In this document: positions 8,179 through 20,592 of the stretch, piece by piece | Numbering within the stretch: position 1 is the stretch's first letter | How the letters are laid out: every line of letters starts with the position of its first letter | NCBI GenBank assembly: GCA_013289835.1 | Contig: JABCZG010000006.1 | Span: 124,001-188,000, forward strand | DNA from: Acidobacteriota bacterium | GTDB lineage: Bacteria > Acidobacteriota > Terriglobia > Acidiferrales > UBA7541 | Direction: 5' to 3' | Length of the DNA stretch: 64,000 nucleotides | Translations under genes and position numbers: made by a program | The notes under the pieces: generated by a model | Told to the model about the DNA's origin: nothing | The model's database searches: none | The model's input: the letters and a program-made list of their open reading frames with translations, nothing else

Positions 8179-10842
8179 TTACTTTTTTTCTTCTTCGTTT
8201 TCTTCTTGCAAGACGGCAGCGGCGGCGACGGAGTCGTCGTCCTCAAGCCGTAGCAGGCGTACGCCCTGCGTCGATCGGCCGGCCTCGCGGATTTCGTTCG
8301 CATGCACGCGGATCACTTTGCCATTGTGCGTGATGATCATCACATCGAACTCCTCGGTGACCTGCAGCGTGGCCACAACGTACCCGTTGCGGTCCGTGGT
8401 CTTCATGTTCACCACGCCCTTGCCGCCGCGCGACGTGATGCGGTACTCCGCCAGCGGCGTGCGCTTGCCGAAGCCCTTTTCCGCCACGGTCAGCATGAGC
8501 GTCGTCAGCGAGTCCTTAATCTGTTCGTTCTCAAGCTCTTCGAGATTTTGCGACTCTTGGTTGTGCTCTTTCTTGACGATTTCGAAGTCCGGCTGCACCG
8601 CGTCCATGCTCACGACGTAGTCCTCTTTGTCGAGATCCATACCATTCACTCCGCCGGCGTTGCGGCCCATCGGGCGCACTTCCGTTTCGCGGAAAAGGAT
8701 CGCCTGGCCTTCATGGCTGGCCAGGAAAATCATTTTCTTGCCGTCGGTCAGTTTCGCGCCGATGAGTTCGTCCTTGCCGTCGAGCGTCAGCGCGATGATG
8801 CCTGTCGAGCGCGGATTGGAAAATTCCGTCAGCGCGGACTTCTTCACCGTGCCGCTCTTCGTGGCCATGAAAACGAACTGGCCTGCCTCTTCCAGGTTGC
8901 GCGCCGCAACCAGCGCGGTCAGCTTTTCGTCCTCCTGGAATTTCACCAGGCTGGAAATCGCTTTGCCGCGCGTGGCTGCCGCCGCTTCCGGCAGTTCGTA
9001 GACTTTCAGCCAGTACACGCGGCCTTTCGAAGTGAACAGCAGAATGTAGCTGTGCGCCGAAGCGATGAACAGGTGCTCGACGAAATCCTCTTCCTTCGTC
9101 CGAGCGCCGATGCGCCCCTTGCCACCGCGCGATTGATGCCTGTACGTATCCGCCGCCGTGCGCTTGATGTACCCCGCGTGGCTGACGGTAATCAACATCT
9201 CCGTGTCGGCGATCAAGTCTTCCAGCTTGATCTCGTCCACCTTGTCCACAATCTGCGTGCGCCGGTCGTCGCCGTACGCTTTGTGCACTTCGCGCAACTC
9301 GCCGACGATCACCTGCTTGAGTTTTTTGTCGCTCGCCAAAATCTCGCGCAACTCCCCGATCAGTTCGCGTATGGCCTTCAATTCCTTGATGATTTCGTCG
9401 ATGGAAAGCTGCGTCAGCCGGTGCAATTGCAGTTCGAGAATGGCGTCAATCTGCGCGTAACTGAGGCCGAGCCCGGTTCCGCGGCCAGCCGCTTCGATTT
9501 CAGGCGCTCCCTGCGCGCGGTACTTCCGGCCATCCAGTTTCACGCCCTCGATTTTTCGCGGCTTTCCGTTCTCTGTGATGGTGACGTCCTGTTCGCTGAA
9601 ATACTTGAACAGGTTTTCCTTGGCATCCGCACGGCTAGTGGATCCTCGGATGATGCGGATCACGTTGTCGAGGTGATCCAGCGCGATCTGATAGCCCAGC
9701 AAAATGTGCTCGCGCTGCTCCGCCTTTTTCAACTCGAAGATCGTCCGGCGGCGAATCACGTCGATGCGGTGCTCGATGAACAGCTTGATCATCGCGATCA
9801 AGCCCAGTTCGCGCGGCTGTCCGGCAACAATCGAGAGCAGGATCATGCCGAACGATTCCTGCATCTGCGTGAACTTGAAAAGATTGTTCAGGATGAGCTG
9901 CGATTCTTCGCCGCGCTTCAGCTCGATGACAATGCGCATGCCTTCGCGCGAGGATTCATCGCGCACGTCGGAGATGCCTTCGAGCTTTTTGGTCTGCACC
10001 AATTCGGCGATGCGCTCGATCAGCCGCGCTTTGTTCACTTGATACGGAATTTCCGTGATGATGATGCTCTCGCGGTCTTTAGTGGTCTCTTCGATGGCGG
10101 CCTTGGCGCGCATGACGAAGCTGCCGCGGCCCGTTTTGTAAGCGGCTTCAATGCCTTCGCGTCCCGCGATGTACGCCCCCGTCGGGAAGTCCGGTCCCGG
10201 CACAATCTTCATCACTTCTTTCAGCGTCGCATCCGGCTTCTCGATCAGTAGGATGGCCGCGTCCACGATCTCCCGCAGATTGTGCGGCGGGATGTTCGTG
10301 GCCATTCCTACAGCGATGCCGCTCGCCCCATTCACGAGCAGATTCGGAATGCGCGACGGCAAAACTACCGGCTCTTCGCGCGTCTGATCGAAGTTCGGAA
10401 TGAAATCAACGGTCTCTTTTTCCAGGTCGGCGAGAATGTCTTCTGAAATCTTAGCCAGCCGCGCTTCGGTGTACCGCATGGCCGCCGGAGGATCGCCGTC
10501 GACAGAGCCGAAGTTTCCCTGGCCGTCGACCAGCATGTAGCGCAGGTTGAAGTCTTGCGCGAGACGTACCATCGCCGGGTAAATCACCGCCTCACCATGC
10601 GGGTGATAATTGCCGGAGGTATCGCCGCAAATCTTGGCACACTTGCGGTAGCCGCGATTCGAGGCCAGTCCGAGGTCGTTCATGGCCACAAGGATGCGCC
10701 GCTGCACCGGCTTCAACCCGTCGCGCACATCGGGCAGCGCGCGAGCGATGATCACGCTCATCGCGTAATCGAGGTACGACTTCCTCATTTCTGCTTCGAT
10801 ATCAATCGGAAGCAGTACCGATGTATTTGCCTCGTCCGCCAT
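8179..10842 (-). CDS. gyrA: DNA gyrase subunit A
   Basis: This is the full-length 887-aa GyrA, which cuts and rejoins DNA during ATP-driven negative supercoiling with GyrB. The catalytic tyrosine is Tyr124 in [10 protein letters not shown]. The GyrA-box QSRGGKG in the C-terminal pinwheel identifies gyrase rather than topoisomerase IV, and blades with [12 protein letters not shown] repeat nearby. In the quinolone-determining region, HPHG is followed by EAVIYP. Aligned to E. coli, Ala85 stands for Ser83 and Pro89 for Asp87. GAGGGG just upstream supports the start. It follows gyrB and a coupled unknown gene in one operon. Confidence 0.98.
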   Translation of the reverse strand: MADEANTSVLLPIDIEAEMRKSYLDYAMSVIIARALPDVRDGLKPVQRRILVAMNDLGLASNRGYRKCAKICGDTSGNYHPHGEAVIYPAMVRLAQDFNLRYMLVDGQGNFGSVDGDPPAAMRYTEARLAKISEDILADLEKETVDFIPNFDQTREEPVVLPSRIPNLLVNGASGIAVGMATNIPPHNLREIVDAAILLIEKPDATLKEVMKIVPGPDFPTGAYIAGREGIEAAYKTGRGSFVMRAKAAIEETTKDRESIIITEIPYQVNKARLIERIAELVQTKKLEGISDVRDESSREGMRIVIELKRGEESQLILNNLFKFTQMQESFGMILLSIVAGQPRELGLIAMIKLFIEHRIDVIRRRTIFELKKAEQREHILLGYQIALDHLDNVIRIIRGSTSRADAKENLFKYFSEQDVTITENGKPRKIEGVKLDGRKYRAQGAPEIEAAGRGTGLGLSYAQIDAILELQLHRLTQLSIDEIIKELKAIRELIGELREILASDKKLKQVIVGELREVHKAYGDDRRTQIVDKVDEIKLEDLIADTEMLITVSHAGYIKRTAADTYRHQSRGGKGRIGARTKEEDFVEHLFIASAHSYILLFTSKGRVYWLKVYELPEAAAATRGKAISSLVKFQEDEKLTALVAARNLEEAGQFVFMATKSGTVKKSALTEFSNPRSTGIIALTLDGKDELIGAKLTDGKKMIFLASHEGQAILFRETEVRPMGRNAGGVNGMDLDKEDYVVSMDAVQPDFEIVKKEHNQESQNLEELENEQIKDSLTTLMLTVAEKGFGKRTPLAEYRITSRGGKGVVNMKTTDRNGYVVATLQVTEEFDVMIITHNGKVIRVHANEIREAGRSTQGVRLLRLEDDDSVAAAAVLQEENEEEKK

Positions 10843-10867
10843 TTCCCCTCGCTGTTGCCGAAATTCT

Positions 10868-11358
10868 CTATCGTTTGGCTGCGTGTTCCAGAGCGTACGC
10901 CTTCACCGTATCGAAGGCGTCCGCCGAATTCGAAAACCGCCGCGTCGCAAAATGCTCTTCGGCTTGCCGCAAAAACTCATCGCGTTCGGAGTCGCTCACA
11001 AACGCAATCGCCACACCATGTTCGTTGTCCGGAGCGGTTGTCGGCGTCGCGCGAAACCCGCTACAACCTATCCCCCGCAGCCCCGGCAACGCCGTCCAGC
11101 CCAACTGATAAATCATTCGTTCACAAACTGCCTTAAGCCAATCGACTCTTCCCATGGCTTCGCGGACAGCATCCTCAAGTGCGCTCAGTCGCGACCCAAT
11201 ACCGACCCGTGTTGGCAACCAACTGTCGTCTTCCGCGCTGAACTTCCATTCAAGAAAACAGAACGTACCATCTGAATTCTTAGAAAAACAGACGCGCCGC
11301 GAAACGCTGACATCATAAATCGTCCGCAAACTATCGCCTTCTTGCTTGCGCGTACCCA

Positions 11359-11359
<1 letters not shown>
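10868..11359 (-). CDS. Unknown protein translationally coupled between gyrB and gyrA
   Basis: This 163-aa protein has no motif I recognise. It is soluble and mixed alpha/beta in appearance, with a central [27 protein letters not shown] helix region (in parts) and Ser/Asp-rich C-terminal segments. Its ATG overlaps the gyrB stop by one base (TGATG), and its stop lies 25 bases before gyrA. This tight coupling implies expression with gyrase and argues that the gene is real. The frame stays open into gyrB upstream, but that part is antisense-free shadow sequence and should not be annotated. It could be a gyrase-associated factor or a neutral passenger. Confidence 0.7.
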
Positions 11360-14188
<2,829 letters not shown>

Positions 14189-14419
14189 TTATTTTGTGTT
14201 ATTTAGAGTCGCTTTTGTGGGCTTGGCGGAGTTCGGTGGAAAATCGAATCTGGCGTGGAATCCGATCACCTTTCTAGACGGAATCGGGGTTTCCAGCATC
14301 TGCCGAATCGCATCGAAAACCGTCTGAAATCTTGCATCGTACCGCTTTTCCATCGCGTCAATTTTCCGGCGCAACTCTTCGTGCGTTCTGAGCAATTCGC
14401 GAAAGAAGCTCCTTGCAGT
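14189..14419 (-). pseudogene. C-terminal remnant of an ORF6N/KilA-N-type DNA-binding protein
   Basis: The frame encodes FFRELLRTHEELRRKI and DAMEKRYDARFQTVFDAI, followed by a Pro/Lys/Arg tail ending in RKVIGF. This matches the conserved coiled C-terminal segment of ORF6N-domain proteins, which are common on phages and mobile islands. The ORF6N DNA-binding part that should precede it is missing; a stop codon lies at about 14420-14422, upstream of this segment. It is therefore a decayed fragment left in the gap between dnaN and gyrB. Confidence 0.6.
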
Positions 14420-14507
14420 CTACATCGCGACATATGATAAAGCAAGCTATATATTATTTATTGGTAAAAGCTATCGCTTTGCACGCGTTCGCTTTTTGTG
14501 CGCAGGC

Positions 14508-15620
14508 TCAGATACGCATGGGCATGATGATGTAACGGTAGCGGTAGGATTCGTCGGCGAGCGGGCGCATCTGGCCGGCGGACTGTTCGTCCTTCAGTTC
14601 GATGCTGATGGGGCCATCAGCCGCGGCCGCAAGAAAATCCAGCATGTAGCTGGAGTTGAAGCCGATGGCGATGGGATCGCCCTTGTACTCTTTTTCAATA
14701 TTCTCTTTGGCTTCGCCATACTCCGGGCTCGAAGCGGAAATTTCGATACCTTCTTTCGAAACGGCTAACTTCACGGCATGCGAGCGCTGGTCGGCAAGCT
14801 GTGAGACACGCCGCACGGCGTCGCTCAATTCGGCGCGCTCGATCACCACGCTCTTGTTGTTGTCGCGAGGGAGCACCGCTTCATAGTTTGGAAATTGTCC
14901 GGTTAAAATGCGCGAAATCAACAAGCGATGGCCCACTTGGAAAAAAAGGTGGCTCTCATCCTTGGCAAAATCAATGTTCGCGTCGGCTCCTGCTGCGCTG
15001 GAAAGCTTTTCGACTTCGTCCATGGCTTTCTTGGGAATCAGCACTTTCACTTCGCCGTTGAGTCCCGCAAGTTTGTGATCGGTTTCCGCAAGCGCCAGGC
15101 GGTGGCCGTCGGTGGCTACCATCGCCAGCGTATCCGGCTTCAGGATCAGCAATCCGCCGTTCAGCGTGTAGCGTGATTCTTCCATGGAGATTGCAAATTT
15201 TGTTTTGGCGATCAGGCTCTCGATGATGGCGGCGGGAATTTTCACCAGCGTGTGCGGCGTCGCCGGCAGCGCGGGGAAATTTTCTTTAGCCATGCCGACA
15301 AGTTTGTATTTTTTTTTGTCGCTGACGATTTCCACCCAGTGATTCTCGAGAAGTTTGACCTTGATTTCACCCTCAGGAAGCAAGCGCACAAGCTCCAGTA
15401 ATTTCTTGGCAGGGATAGTCCCTGCGCCTTCTTTCTTGATCTTTGCTTCACAAGACGTGCGGATGCTCAGCTCGAGATCCGTCGCCGTAATCGTCAGGGT
15501 GCTTCCCTTGGCCTCTACGAGCAGGTTGGAGAGTATGGGAATCGTGGTCTTGCGCTCGACAACGCCCTGCGTCGTCGAGAGTTCGTTCAATAAAGCAGAC
15601 TTGCTGACGCTGAATTCCAT
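14508..15620 (-). CDS. dnaN: DNA polymerase III beta sliding clamp
   Basis: This 370-aa protein has the full length of a bacterial beta clamp, with three repeated clamp domains. It ends in IIMPMRI, matching the conserved MPMRL end of the family that lines the partner-binding pocket. It encircles DNA and tethers polymerase III and other replication factors. The start at 15620 is supported by GAGG about eleven bases upstream. An ATG 39 bases earlier has no ribosome binding site. It lies downstream of dnaA and the origin-like region, on the same strand. Confidence 0.97.
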   Translation of the reverse strand: MEFSVSKSALLNELSTTQGVVERKTTIPILSNLLVEAKGSTLTITATDLELSIRTSCEAKIKKEGAGTIPAKKLLELVRLLPEGEIKVKLLENHWVEIVSDKKKYKLVGMAKENFPALPATPHTLVKIPAAIIESLIAKTKFAISMEESRYTLNGGLLILKPDTLAMVATDGHRLALAETDHKLAGLNGEVKVLIPKKAMDEVEKLSSAAGADANIDFAKDESHLFFQVGHRLLISRILTGQFPNYEAVLPRDNNKSVVIERAELSDAVRRVSQLADQRSHAVKLAVSKEGIEISASSPEYGEAKENIEKEYKGDPIAIGFNSSYMLDFLAAAADGPISIELKDEQSAGQMRPLADESYRYRYIIMPMRI

Positions 15621-15659
15621 CGATTGATGATCCTCGCGTGCCGTTCCAGGTGCGGTCAT

Positions 15660-16150
15660 TTTGCGTTAGTTCCTCGATTCGGGCAGGGACGGGGCCCGTT
15701 TTCGCCTGATTTTACCGCAGTCGTACTGTACTCGCTTTTTCCCAAAGTATAAAGTCCGGCGCATGGCGCAAAGCTGTGGAAATAGGTGGGAAACACGCGT
15801 TCAAGCAAAGTCATTGACAGCACGCAGGAGTGACTAAAATCATCAACCACAACAAGAAAAAGGTTTCTTAAAATTAGAAACCATAAAGCTTGTTGTTGTG
15901 ATGAGCGCTGTGAATCTGTGGAAAGCCCGCGAAGCATTGCTCAGAGCACGAGTTACAACTTCGAATGACAGGTGGCTGTTTGTGATATTCGTGGAAAACC
16001 AGAGCCCCTCCGCTCGCACAGGTGGAGAAGTCACAATTTTATCCACGTACTTCAACAAACTATCCGCAGCTTAAGCATAGTTTCTCCACAACCCCATTAC
16101 AGAAGAACTTTTTGCAATACTACGCTGTACGGCAGATCATCTTTTGCTCA
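15660..16150. other. Origin-like region between dnaN and dnaA
   Basis: This gene-free stretch carries DnaA-box-like nonamers: TGTGGAAAT 15775-15783, TGTGGAAAG 15917-15925, CGTGGAAAA 15990-15998, TTATCCACG 16039-16047, CTATCCGCA 16060-16068 and TTCTCCACA 16082-16090. Between them is an AT-rich nested inverted repeat (outer arms 15841-15856 and 15889-15903; inner arms 15862-15868 and 15876-15882), a possible duplex-unwinding element. None of the boxes is a perfect TTATCCACA. Position beside dnaN and dnaA supports a role as oriC or as a DnaA-regulated control region. Confidence 0.6.
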
Positions 16151-16184
16151 AAGAAGATTCCAGGCATTCTGCGTCTAACACCGA

Positions 16185-16523
16185 TTGGAATCCGTGATTT
16201 TATGGTGCGAAGGGGAGGCCATCCTGCATAGCGGCGTGTGGCCTTTCGTCGATTTCAACCGCAAGGTCGGGCTCCCGCTGCCAGTAGTTGTTGCGTTTCT
16301 TCAAACGTTGAATGAATCCTTAGGAGCGCTACTCGTCGTCTGCGGTTTCTTTGCGCAGTGGGCTTCTTTGTCGCTGACCTTGGGCTTTGCCGTGGCCACG
16401 GCCTGTAGCCTGAAGCTTGGCGAAGCAAGTTGGTTTCTGGCCGCTTACTACACCATTATCTTTGCAACGCTGACGCTGACTGGCCCCGGCCGCTATTCTC
16501 TCGATGGGCTGAAGAAGTCTTGA
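16185..16523 (+). pseudogene. DoxX-family membrane protein, N-terminally broken
   Basis: The frame encodes the second half of a DoxX protein: a VGLPLPVVVAFLQTLNE segment, transmembrane helices, and the end motif LTGPGRYSLDGL. The first transmembrane helix is missing from this frame. A plausible remnant, ending GGHPA followed by a stop, lies in the frame one base away (to 16231), pointing to a frameshift near 16220. It sits on the plus strand between the origin-like region and the end of dnaA. A short functional version from the ATG at 16185 cannot be excluded. Confidence 0.5.
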
Positions 16524-16562
16524 GACTTGTCAAGAATTGCTAACTGGTGCGTAGCGCGTCAG

Positions 16563-17921
16563 CTACTGTAGGGCGTCCATCAGCCGAGTGATGGTGCGGT
16601 TCAAGTCTTTGTCGGACCGGCGCAACTCCTCAATCTTGTTGATCGAGTGCAGCACCGTGGTGTGATGCTTGCCGCCGAACTGCCGCCCAATCTCCGGCAA
16701 CGAAGCGGTGGTGAGCTGCTTGACGATGTACATCGCCACTTGCCGCGGAAAAGCAATCGCTCGCGTGTTGCTGCGGACTTTCAAGTCCTGCTCGCGCAAA
16801 TTAAAGTGCTCGCTCACGCGCTTCTGGATGAGGTCGATCGTGACGCGCTTTTCCTGCGAAGCGATGATGTTGCGCAGCACCTGCTGTGCCGTCGCCAGCG
16901 AAACTGTCGCACCGGTCAGTGATGCGTAAGCCATCAGGCGTGTCAACGCGCCTTCCAGCTCTCGCACGTTGGACTTGATCGCCCGCGCGATGTATTCCGC
17001 CACATCGTCGGGCAAGCTGAAGCGGTCGTTCTCCGCTTTCTTCTGCAAAATCGCAATCTTGGTTTCGAGGTCCGGCGGCTGAATGTCCGCGATCAATCCC
17101 CATTCAAATCGCGAGCGCAGACGCTCTTCGATCGAGTTGATGTCCTTTGGCAGGCAGTCGGAGGAGATCACGATCTGCTTCTGCTGTTCGTAAAGCGCGT
17201 TGAACGTGTGAAAGAATTCTTCCTGCGTGCGCTCTTTCCCCGCAATGAATTGAATGTCGTCCACCAGCAGCACGTCCACGGTATGGAAGCGGTCGCGGAA
17301 GCTGATCATGCGGTCGAAACGCAGCGAATTGATCACTTCGATGGTGAATTTCTCCGCGCTGACGTAGCTCAGCCGCATCGCCGGATTACGTTTCTTGATG
17401 GTGTGACCAATCGCGTGCATCAAGTGCGTCTTGCCCATGCCCACGCCGCCATACAAAAAGAGCGGGTTGTAAGCTTTGGACGGCTGCTCGGCCACGGCGC
17501 GCGCGGCGGCGTGCGCAAATTCGTTGGACTTGCCAACGACGAACGAATCGAACGTGTAGCGCGTGTTCAGTTGGTGGTCGCTGCTCTCAAAATCCAGCTT
17601 GGATTGCTTCACGCCGGAAACCACGGGCGCCGCCAGGATCGGCTCTTCCTCGGTGCAGACGTACTGCACTTTCATGTTCGGCGTGGCGAGCTCGTGGAAC
17701 ACCGCCTTGACGATGTCTCCATAGGTACGCGTCAACACCTGGCGGAATACCGCGCTGGGAATCTGCACGTAGAGCGTTTCGCCCTCGGCGCGGTTCAAGC
17801 GCGTGGGTTGGAACCACGTCGTGTACGTGTTGATGCTAACGCGGGACTTCACGCGTTCCAAAAATCTGTCCCAGGGATTCGCCCCTTCGCGCTCGCGCCC
17901 AGGTTGAGTTGCTGTTGTCAT
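16563..17921 (-). CDS. dnaA: Chromosomal replication initiator DnaA
   Basis: This 452-aa protein has the four DnaA domains. They are an N-terminal oligomerisation domain (from about residue 15), a linker, and the AAA+ domain with Walker A GGVGMGKTH (about 158-166) and Walker B VLLVDD (217-222). Last comes the C-terminal DNA-binding domain with RQVAMYIVKQLT and GGKHHTTVLHS. It binds DnaA boxes, melts the origin and loads the helicase. The start lacks a clear Shine-Dalgarno sequence, being preceded by a pyrimidine-rich tract. DnaA-box-like sites lie both up- and downstream, which fits autoregulation. Confidence 0.98.
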   Translation of the reverse strand: MTTATQPGREREGANPWDRFLERVKSRVSINTYTTWFQPTRLNRAEGETLYVQIPSAVFRQVLTRTYGDIVKAVFHELATPNMKVQYVCTEEEPILAAPVVSGVKQSKLDFESSDHQLNTRYTFDSFVVGKSNEFAHAAARAVAEQPSKAYNPLFLYGGVGMGKTHLMHAIGHTIKKRNPAMRLSYVSAEKFTIEVINSLRFDRMISFRDRFHTVDVLLVDDIQFIAGKERTQEEFFHTFNALYEQQKQIVISSDCLPKDINSIEERLRSRFEWGLIADIQPPDLETKIAILQKKAENDRFSLPDDVAEYIARAIKSNVRELEGALTRLMAYASLTGATVSLATAQQVLRNIIASQEKRVTIDLIQKRVSEHFNLREQDLKVRSNTRAIAFPRQVAMYIVKQLTTASLPEIGRQFGGKHHTTVLHSINKIEELRRSDKDLNRTITRLMDALQ

Positions 17922-18323
17922 CGGAGGAGAAAAGAAAACCCTATGCTATTTCCACAGATGTGAAAAAGCTGTGGAAAGCAGGTCCACTCGCATCTTTCTT
18001 CAGTCTTCGGGATTCTTGCCCGTGCCGGAACGTTTCCCTAGCCCCTATCGTTCCGAGCGCGGCCCGTCTGGAATTGCCGGCCCATGTACTGTCGCTATGA
18101 GACAGCGCGGGATTGTCGCCGATTCATACGCGGGGGGCAAGCGAAAAGTGTGCGAAACCATTCACCGGCTTTCACACGGCATACACAGTTTTTCCACAAG
18201 CACAATTTTTGTGCAACGCCGTGATCCAGCTTCGTTTTTCGCGGCATTTTTCAATCTATTTTCACGTGAAGCGCGATCCTTGCACAAAACGAGTGCAAGT
18301 TTGCCTGAGGAAAATTTGGCCTA
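17922..18323. promoter_or_regulatory. dnaA upstream region with DnaA-box-like sites
   Basis: No gene is seen. Box-like sequences are ATTTCCACA 17948-17956, TGTGGAAAG 17970-17978 and TTTTCCACA 18190-18198. A small inverted repeat (CACAATTTTTGTG) begins at about 18201. The boxes nearest dnaA would lie in its leader or promoter. Together with the cluster at 15.7-16.1 kb they make a two-part arrangement around dnaA. Confidence 0.55.
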
Positions 18324-19340
18324 TTATGGATTTATTTTATCTGGCCGAGCGAATTCGTAGATGCCCAGCGGATCGCTGCCGATCAGTAAACGGTCCTTCT
18401 CGACGAGAATGACGTTGGCGTCGAGTCGCGCTCCCTGGGGCGTGTAAATTTTGTACGTCGCTCGCCGGTTCCCATCTTTGTCAAAATGCAGGAGCGTGTC
18501 GTACAGAGCGAGCCAAACTTCTCCATTCTCACGATCAACACCCACTCCAGTAACAGTGCGTCTCAACGACGGTGGGTCCCCGCGTCGTTCCTGGCGGTCG
18601 ATTTCCTTTCGAGCCGCCTGCGCTGCCGGCCAGGCATCTAGCGCCGTGTATTGGATGTCTTCGTGCCCATAGCCCAGCCGGTCGAACTGTCGCACCGTTG
18701 GCTCGGGCAAGTAGGCAAACGCGTAGTAAATATGTCCCTGCGCGTCGGTGGCGAGTTGCCCGATGTTCAGATAGCGGTTCAAGTCCACACGGTCGGCAAT
18801 GGGCTCCGGATCGCCGAACTCGCGCACATCCCGCCCGCTTTTGTCGAAGACCTCCAGCAAGTGCGGCTCGCGAAGCGTTCCCACGGCGACTTCCCCCTCT
18901 GCCATCGCGGCGATCGAGACCGGAGCCTTCACCGGAATGGAGCGGAGCAGTGTGCCATCCGGGGAAAAGACTTGAATAAGATTCGCGCCACGGTCCGCCA
19001 CGTAGATATTTCCGGCCGCATCGGTGTCGCAATCTTCGCCGAAGGTGATCAGCGATTTCTCTGCCTTAGCGGCCGCTGGACCAATTGCAAGTTCGCCGAT
19101 GGACAGAATTTGTTTGTCCTGGGCATCGAACACCAGCAGGCCAGGCGAAGGCGAAGCCAGGATGTAAAGCTTTCCATTCGTGCCCCGTCTTAGCGCGCGC
19201 AGGCCTGGACCGACGCCCGGGAAAACGCGCCGCTTGGCGGTAAGATCATCTTCCACCTGCGCAAATACGCTTCCCGCTGCGCACGCCAGCAGACACATCG
19301 CCGCAAGAACTCGCACTAGTGAACCTATCCTCTGTCGCAT
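18324..19340 (-). CDS. Secreted NHL-type beta-propeller protein
   Basis: This 338-aa protein has a signal peptide (LVRVLAAMCLLACAAGSVFAQ, about residues 8-28) followed by propeller blades of the NHL/SMP-30-like sort, for example DAAGNIYVADRGANLIQVFSPDG and DAQGHIYYAFAYL (separate blades). No catalytic residues can be assigned; such proteins usually bind ligands or proteins in the periplasm or outside the cell. Its ATG lies about 130 bases upstream (in its own direction) of nothing else on the strand except the ymdB-like gene, which ends 63 bases before it, so the two may be one unit. Confidence 0.7.
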   Translation of the reverse strand: MRQRIGSLVRVLAAMCLLACAAGSVFAQVEDDLTAKRRVFPGVGPGLRALRRGTNGKLYILASPSPGLLVFDAQDKQILSIGELAIGPAAAKAEKSLITFGEDCDTDAAGNIYVADRGANLIQVFSPDGTLLRSIPVKAPVSIAAMAEGEVAVGTLREPHLLEVFDKSGRDVREFGDPEPIADRVDLNRYLNIGQLATDAQGHIYYAFAYLPEPTVRQFDRLGYGHEDIQYTALDAWPAAQAARKEIDRQERRGDPPSLRRTVTGVGVDRENGEVWLALYDTLLHFDKDGNRRATYKIYTPQGARLDANVILVEKDRLLIGSDPLGIYEFARPDKINP

Positions 19341-19403
19341 GAATCCTCAGATTACTACTGACGCGCGCAGGTTGCCCTGCGTTGCAGGCCACTCTTGTGC
19401 GGA

Positions 19404-20207
19404 CTAGTCAAGGCAAAAGCGAATACGTTCGATGGAGCGCGCGCGAAGCCGGCCGGCCACGTTGCGCGGGCCGTCGTCGTCGGTTTCGACTAAGACGCAA
19501 TTCATCTGCACGTCGCCGGAAGCGACCTCGAACCGCGCGGGCAGGCCATTCAAAAACTTCGCGATAATGCCGTTGCGGTCCATGCCAATCACCCCGCCGT
19601 GCGGCCCGGTCATGCCCACATCGGTGATGTAAGCCGTTCCCTGGGGCAAGACATGTTCATCAGCAGTGGCCACATGCGTGTGGGTGCCAACGACAGCGGT
19701 CGCCAGTCCGTCGAGATACCAGCCCATGGCCATCTTCTCGCTGGTCGTTTCCGCGTGCATGTCCACGAACACGAATGCGACATCCGCTGGAATTTTCGCG
19801 AGCTCGCTGTCGGCTTTGCGAAAGGGGTCGTCAATGGGCGTCATGAACACGCGTCCTTGTAGATTTAACACAGCGTATTTCACGCCATTTTTCGCAGTTC
19901 CGACATACAAACCACTTCCCGGATTTCCATCCGGAAAATTCGCCGGACGCAATAGCCGAGGCTCATGGGGCATAAACTCCAGGATCTCTTTGCGGTCCCA
20001 GCTGTGATTCCCGCCGGTGAGCACATCGATCCCCAGTTTCAGAAGCTCTTCCGCGATGCGCGGCGTGATGCCGAAGCCCGACGCGGAGTTCTCGCCGTTG
20101 GCGATCACCAGATCAATCTGGCGTTGCGCCACGATGTCCGCAAGCCGGTCATGAACAATCTGCCGTCCCGGCGAACCGACGATGTCACTTATGAAAAGTA
20201 CGCGCAT
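19404..20207 (-). CDS. ymdB: YmdB-family metallophosphoesterase
   Basis: This 267-aa protein matches the YmdB/TIGR00282 family end to end. Di-metal ligands are visible as Asp8 (SDIVG), Glu39 and Asn40 (GENSASG), Asn67 (GGNHSWD) and the histidines in VDMHAE and GTHTHV. Characterised members are 2',3'-cyclic-nucleotide phosphodiesterases, often encoded beside RNase Y and involved in RNA decay and biofilm signalling. RNase Y is not adjacent here. A candidate 6S RNA lies just upstream on the same strand. Confidence 0.92.
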   Translation of the reverse strand: MRVLFISDIVGSPGRQIVHDRLADIVAQRQIDLVIANGENSASGFGITPRIAEELLKLGIDVLTGGNHSWDRKEILEFMPHEPRLLRPANFPDGNPGSGLYVGTAKNGVKYAVLNLQGRVFMTPIDDPFRKADSELAKIPADVAFVFVDMHAETTSEKMAMGWYLDGLATAVVGTHTHVATADEHVLPQGTAYITDVGMTGPHGGVIGMDRNGIIAKFLNGLPARFEVASGDVQMNCVLVETDDDGPRNVAGRLRARSIERIRFCLD

Positions 20208-20271
20208 TTATTTTTTGTGACCCCAAACACAAAAATGGAGCGGACTGCTTGGCCGTGGGGAGCTAGGCCGT

Positions 20272-20468
20272 GAACCTCTGAAATAGTAGGGCGCCACGAG
20301 CCAACCGTTAGGCTTTCCTGCCCCACTCGCTGGTCTCCCTCTTCCGGTTTCGAGGAAACCCGCCAGCGGGACAGGCCGTGCACACGGGCTGTCTATCCGC
20401 AGCACCTCAGAGATTCGTCATTGGTTCAAACAGCTTTCGCACCCTCACCTGCTTCGAAGTACCGCTCC
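20272..20468 (-). ncRNA. ssrS: Candidate 6S RNA
   Basis: On the minus strand, AATCTCTGAGGTGCTGCGG (from about 20415) pairs with CTATTTCAGAGGTT near 20273-20285 to close a long rod. The rod includes inner stems (CGCTGG with CCAGCG), an apical GGTTTC/GAAACC hairpin and a small AGCC/GGCT hairpin in the middle. This resembles the 6S rod with a central bubble, which mimics an open promoter and binds RNA polymerase. A TACAAT -10 element at 20475-20480 would start transcription near 20468, giving about 197 nt. The opposite strand would fold similarly, so the strand is inferred from this promoter and from the same-strand ymdB downstream. Confidence 0.5.
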
Positions 20469-20592
20469 ATTCGTATTGTATCCTCCACGCTGAATCCGCG
20501 TCCAACCGCCGTGCCCTTTGCCGCAAACGATTCGCTGCCCAGCGGGCTATTGCCGGAGGTAGAATCACTGGCAACCAAGAAGGAGAAACATC

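Noticed and set aside
8302..10251. Long plus-strand open frame opposite gyrA
   Set aside because: It is antisense to a certain gyrA, is His/Arg/Phe-rich without any family motif, and has no ribosome binding site; high GC keeps antisense frames open.
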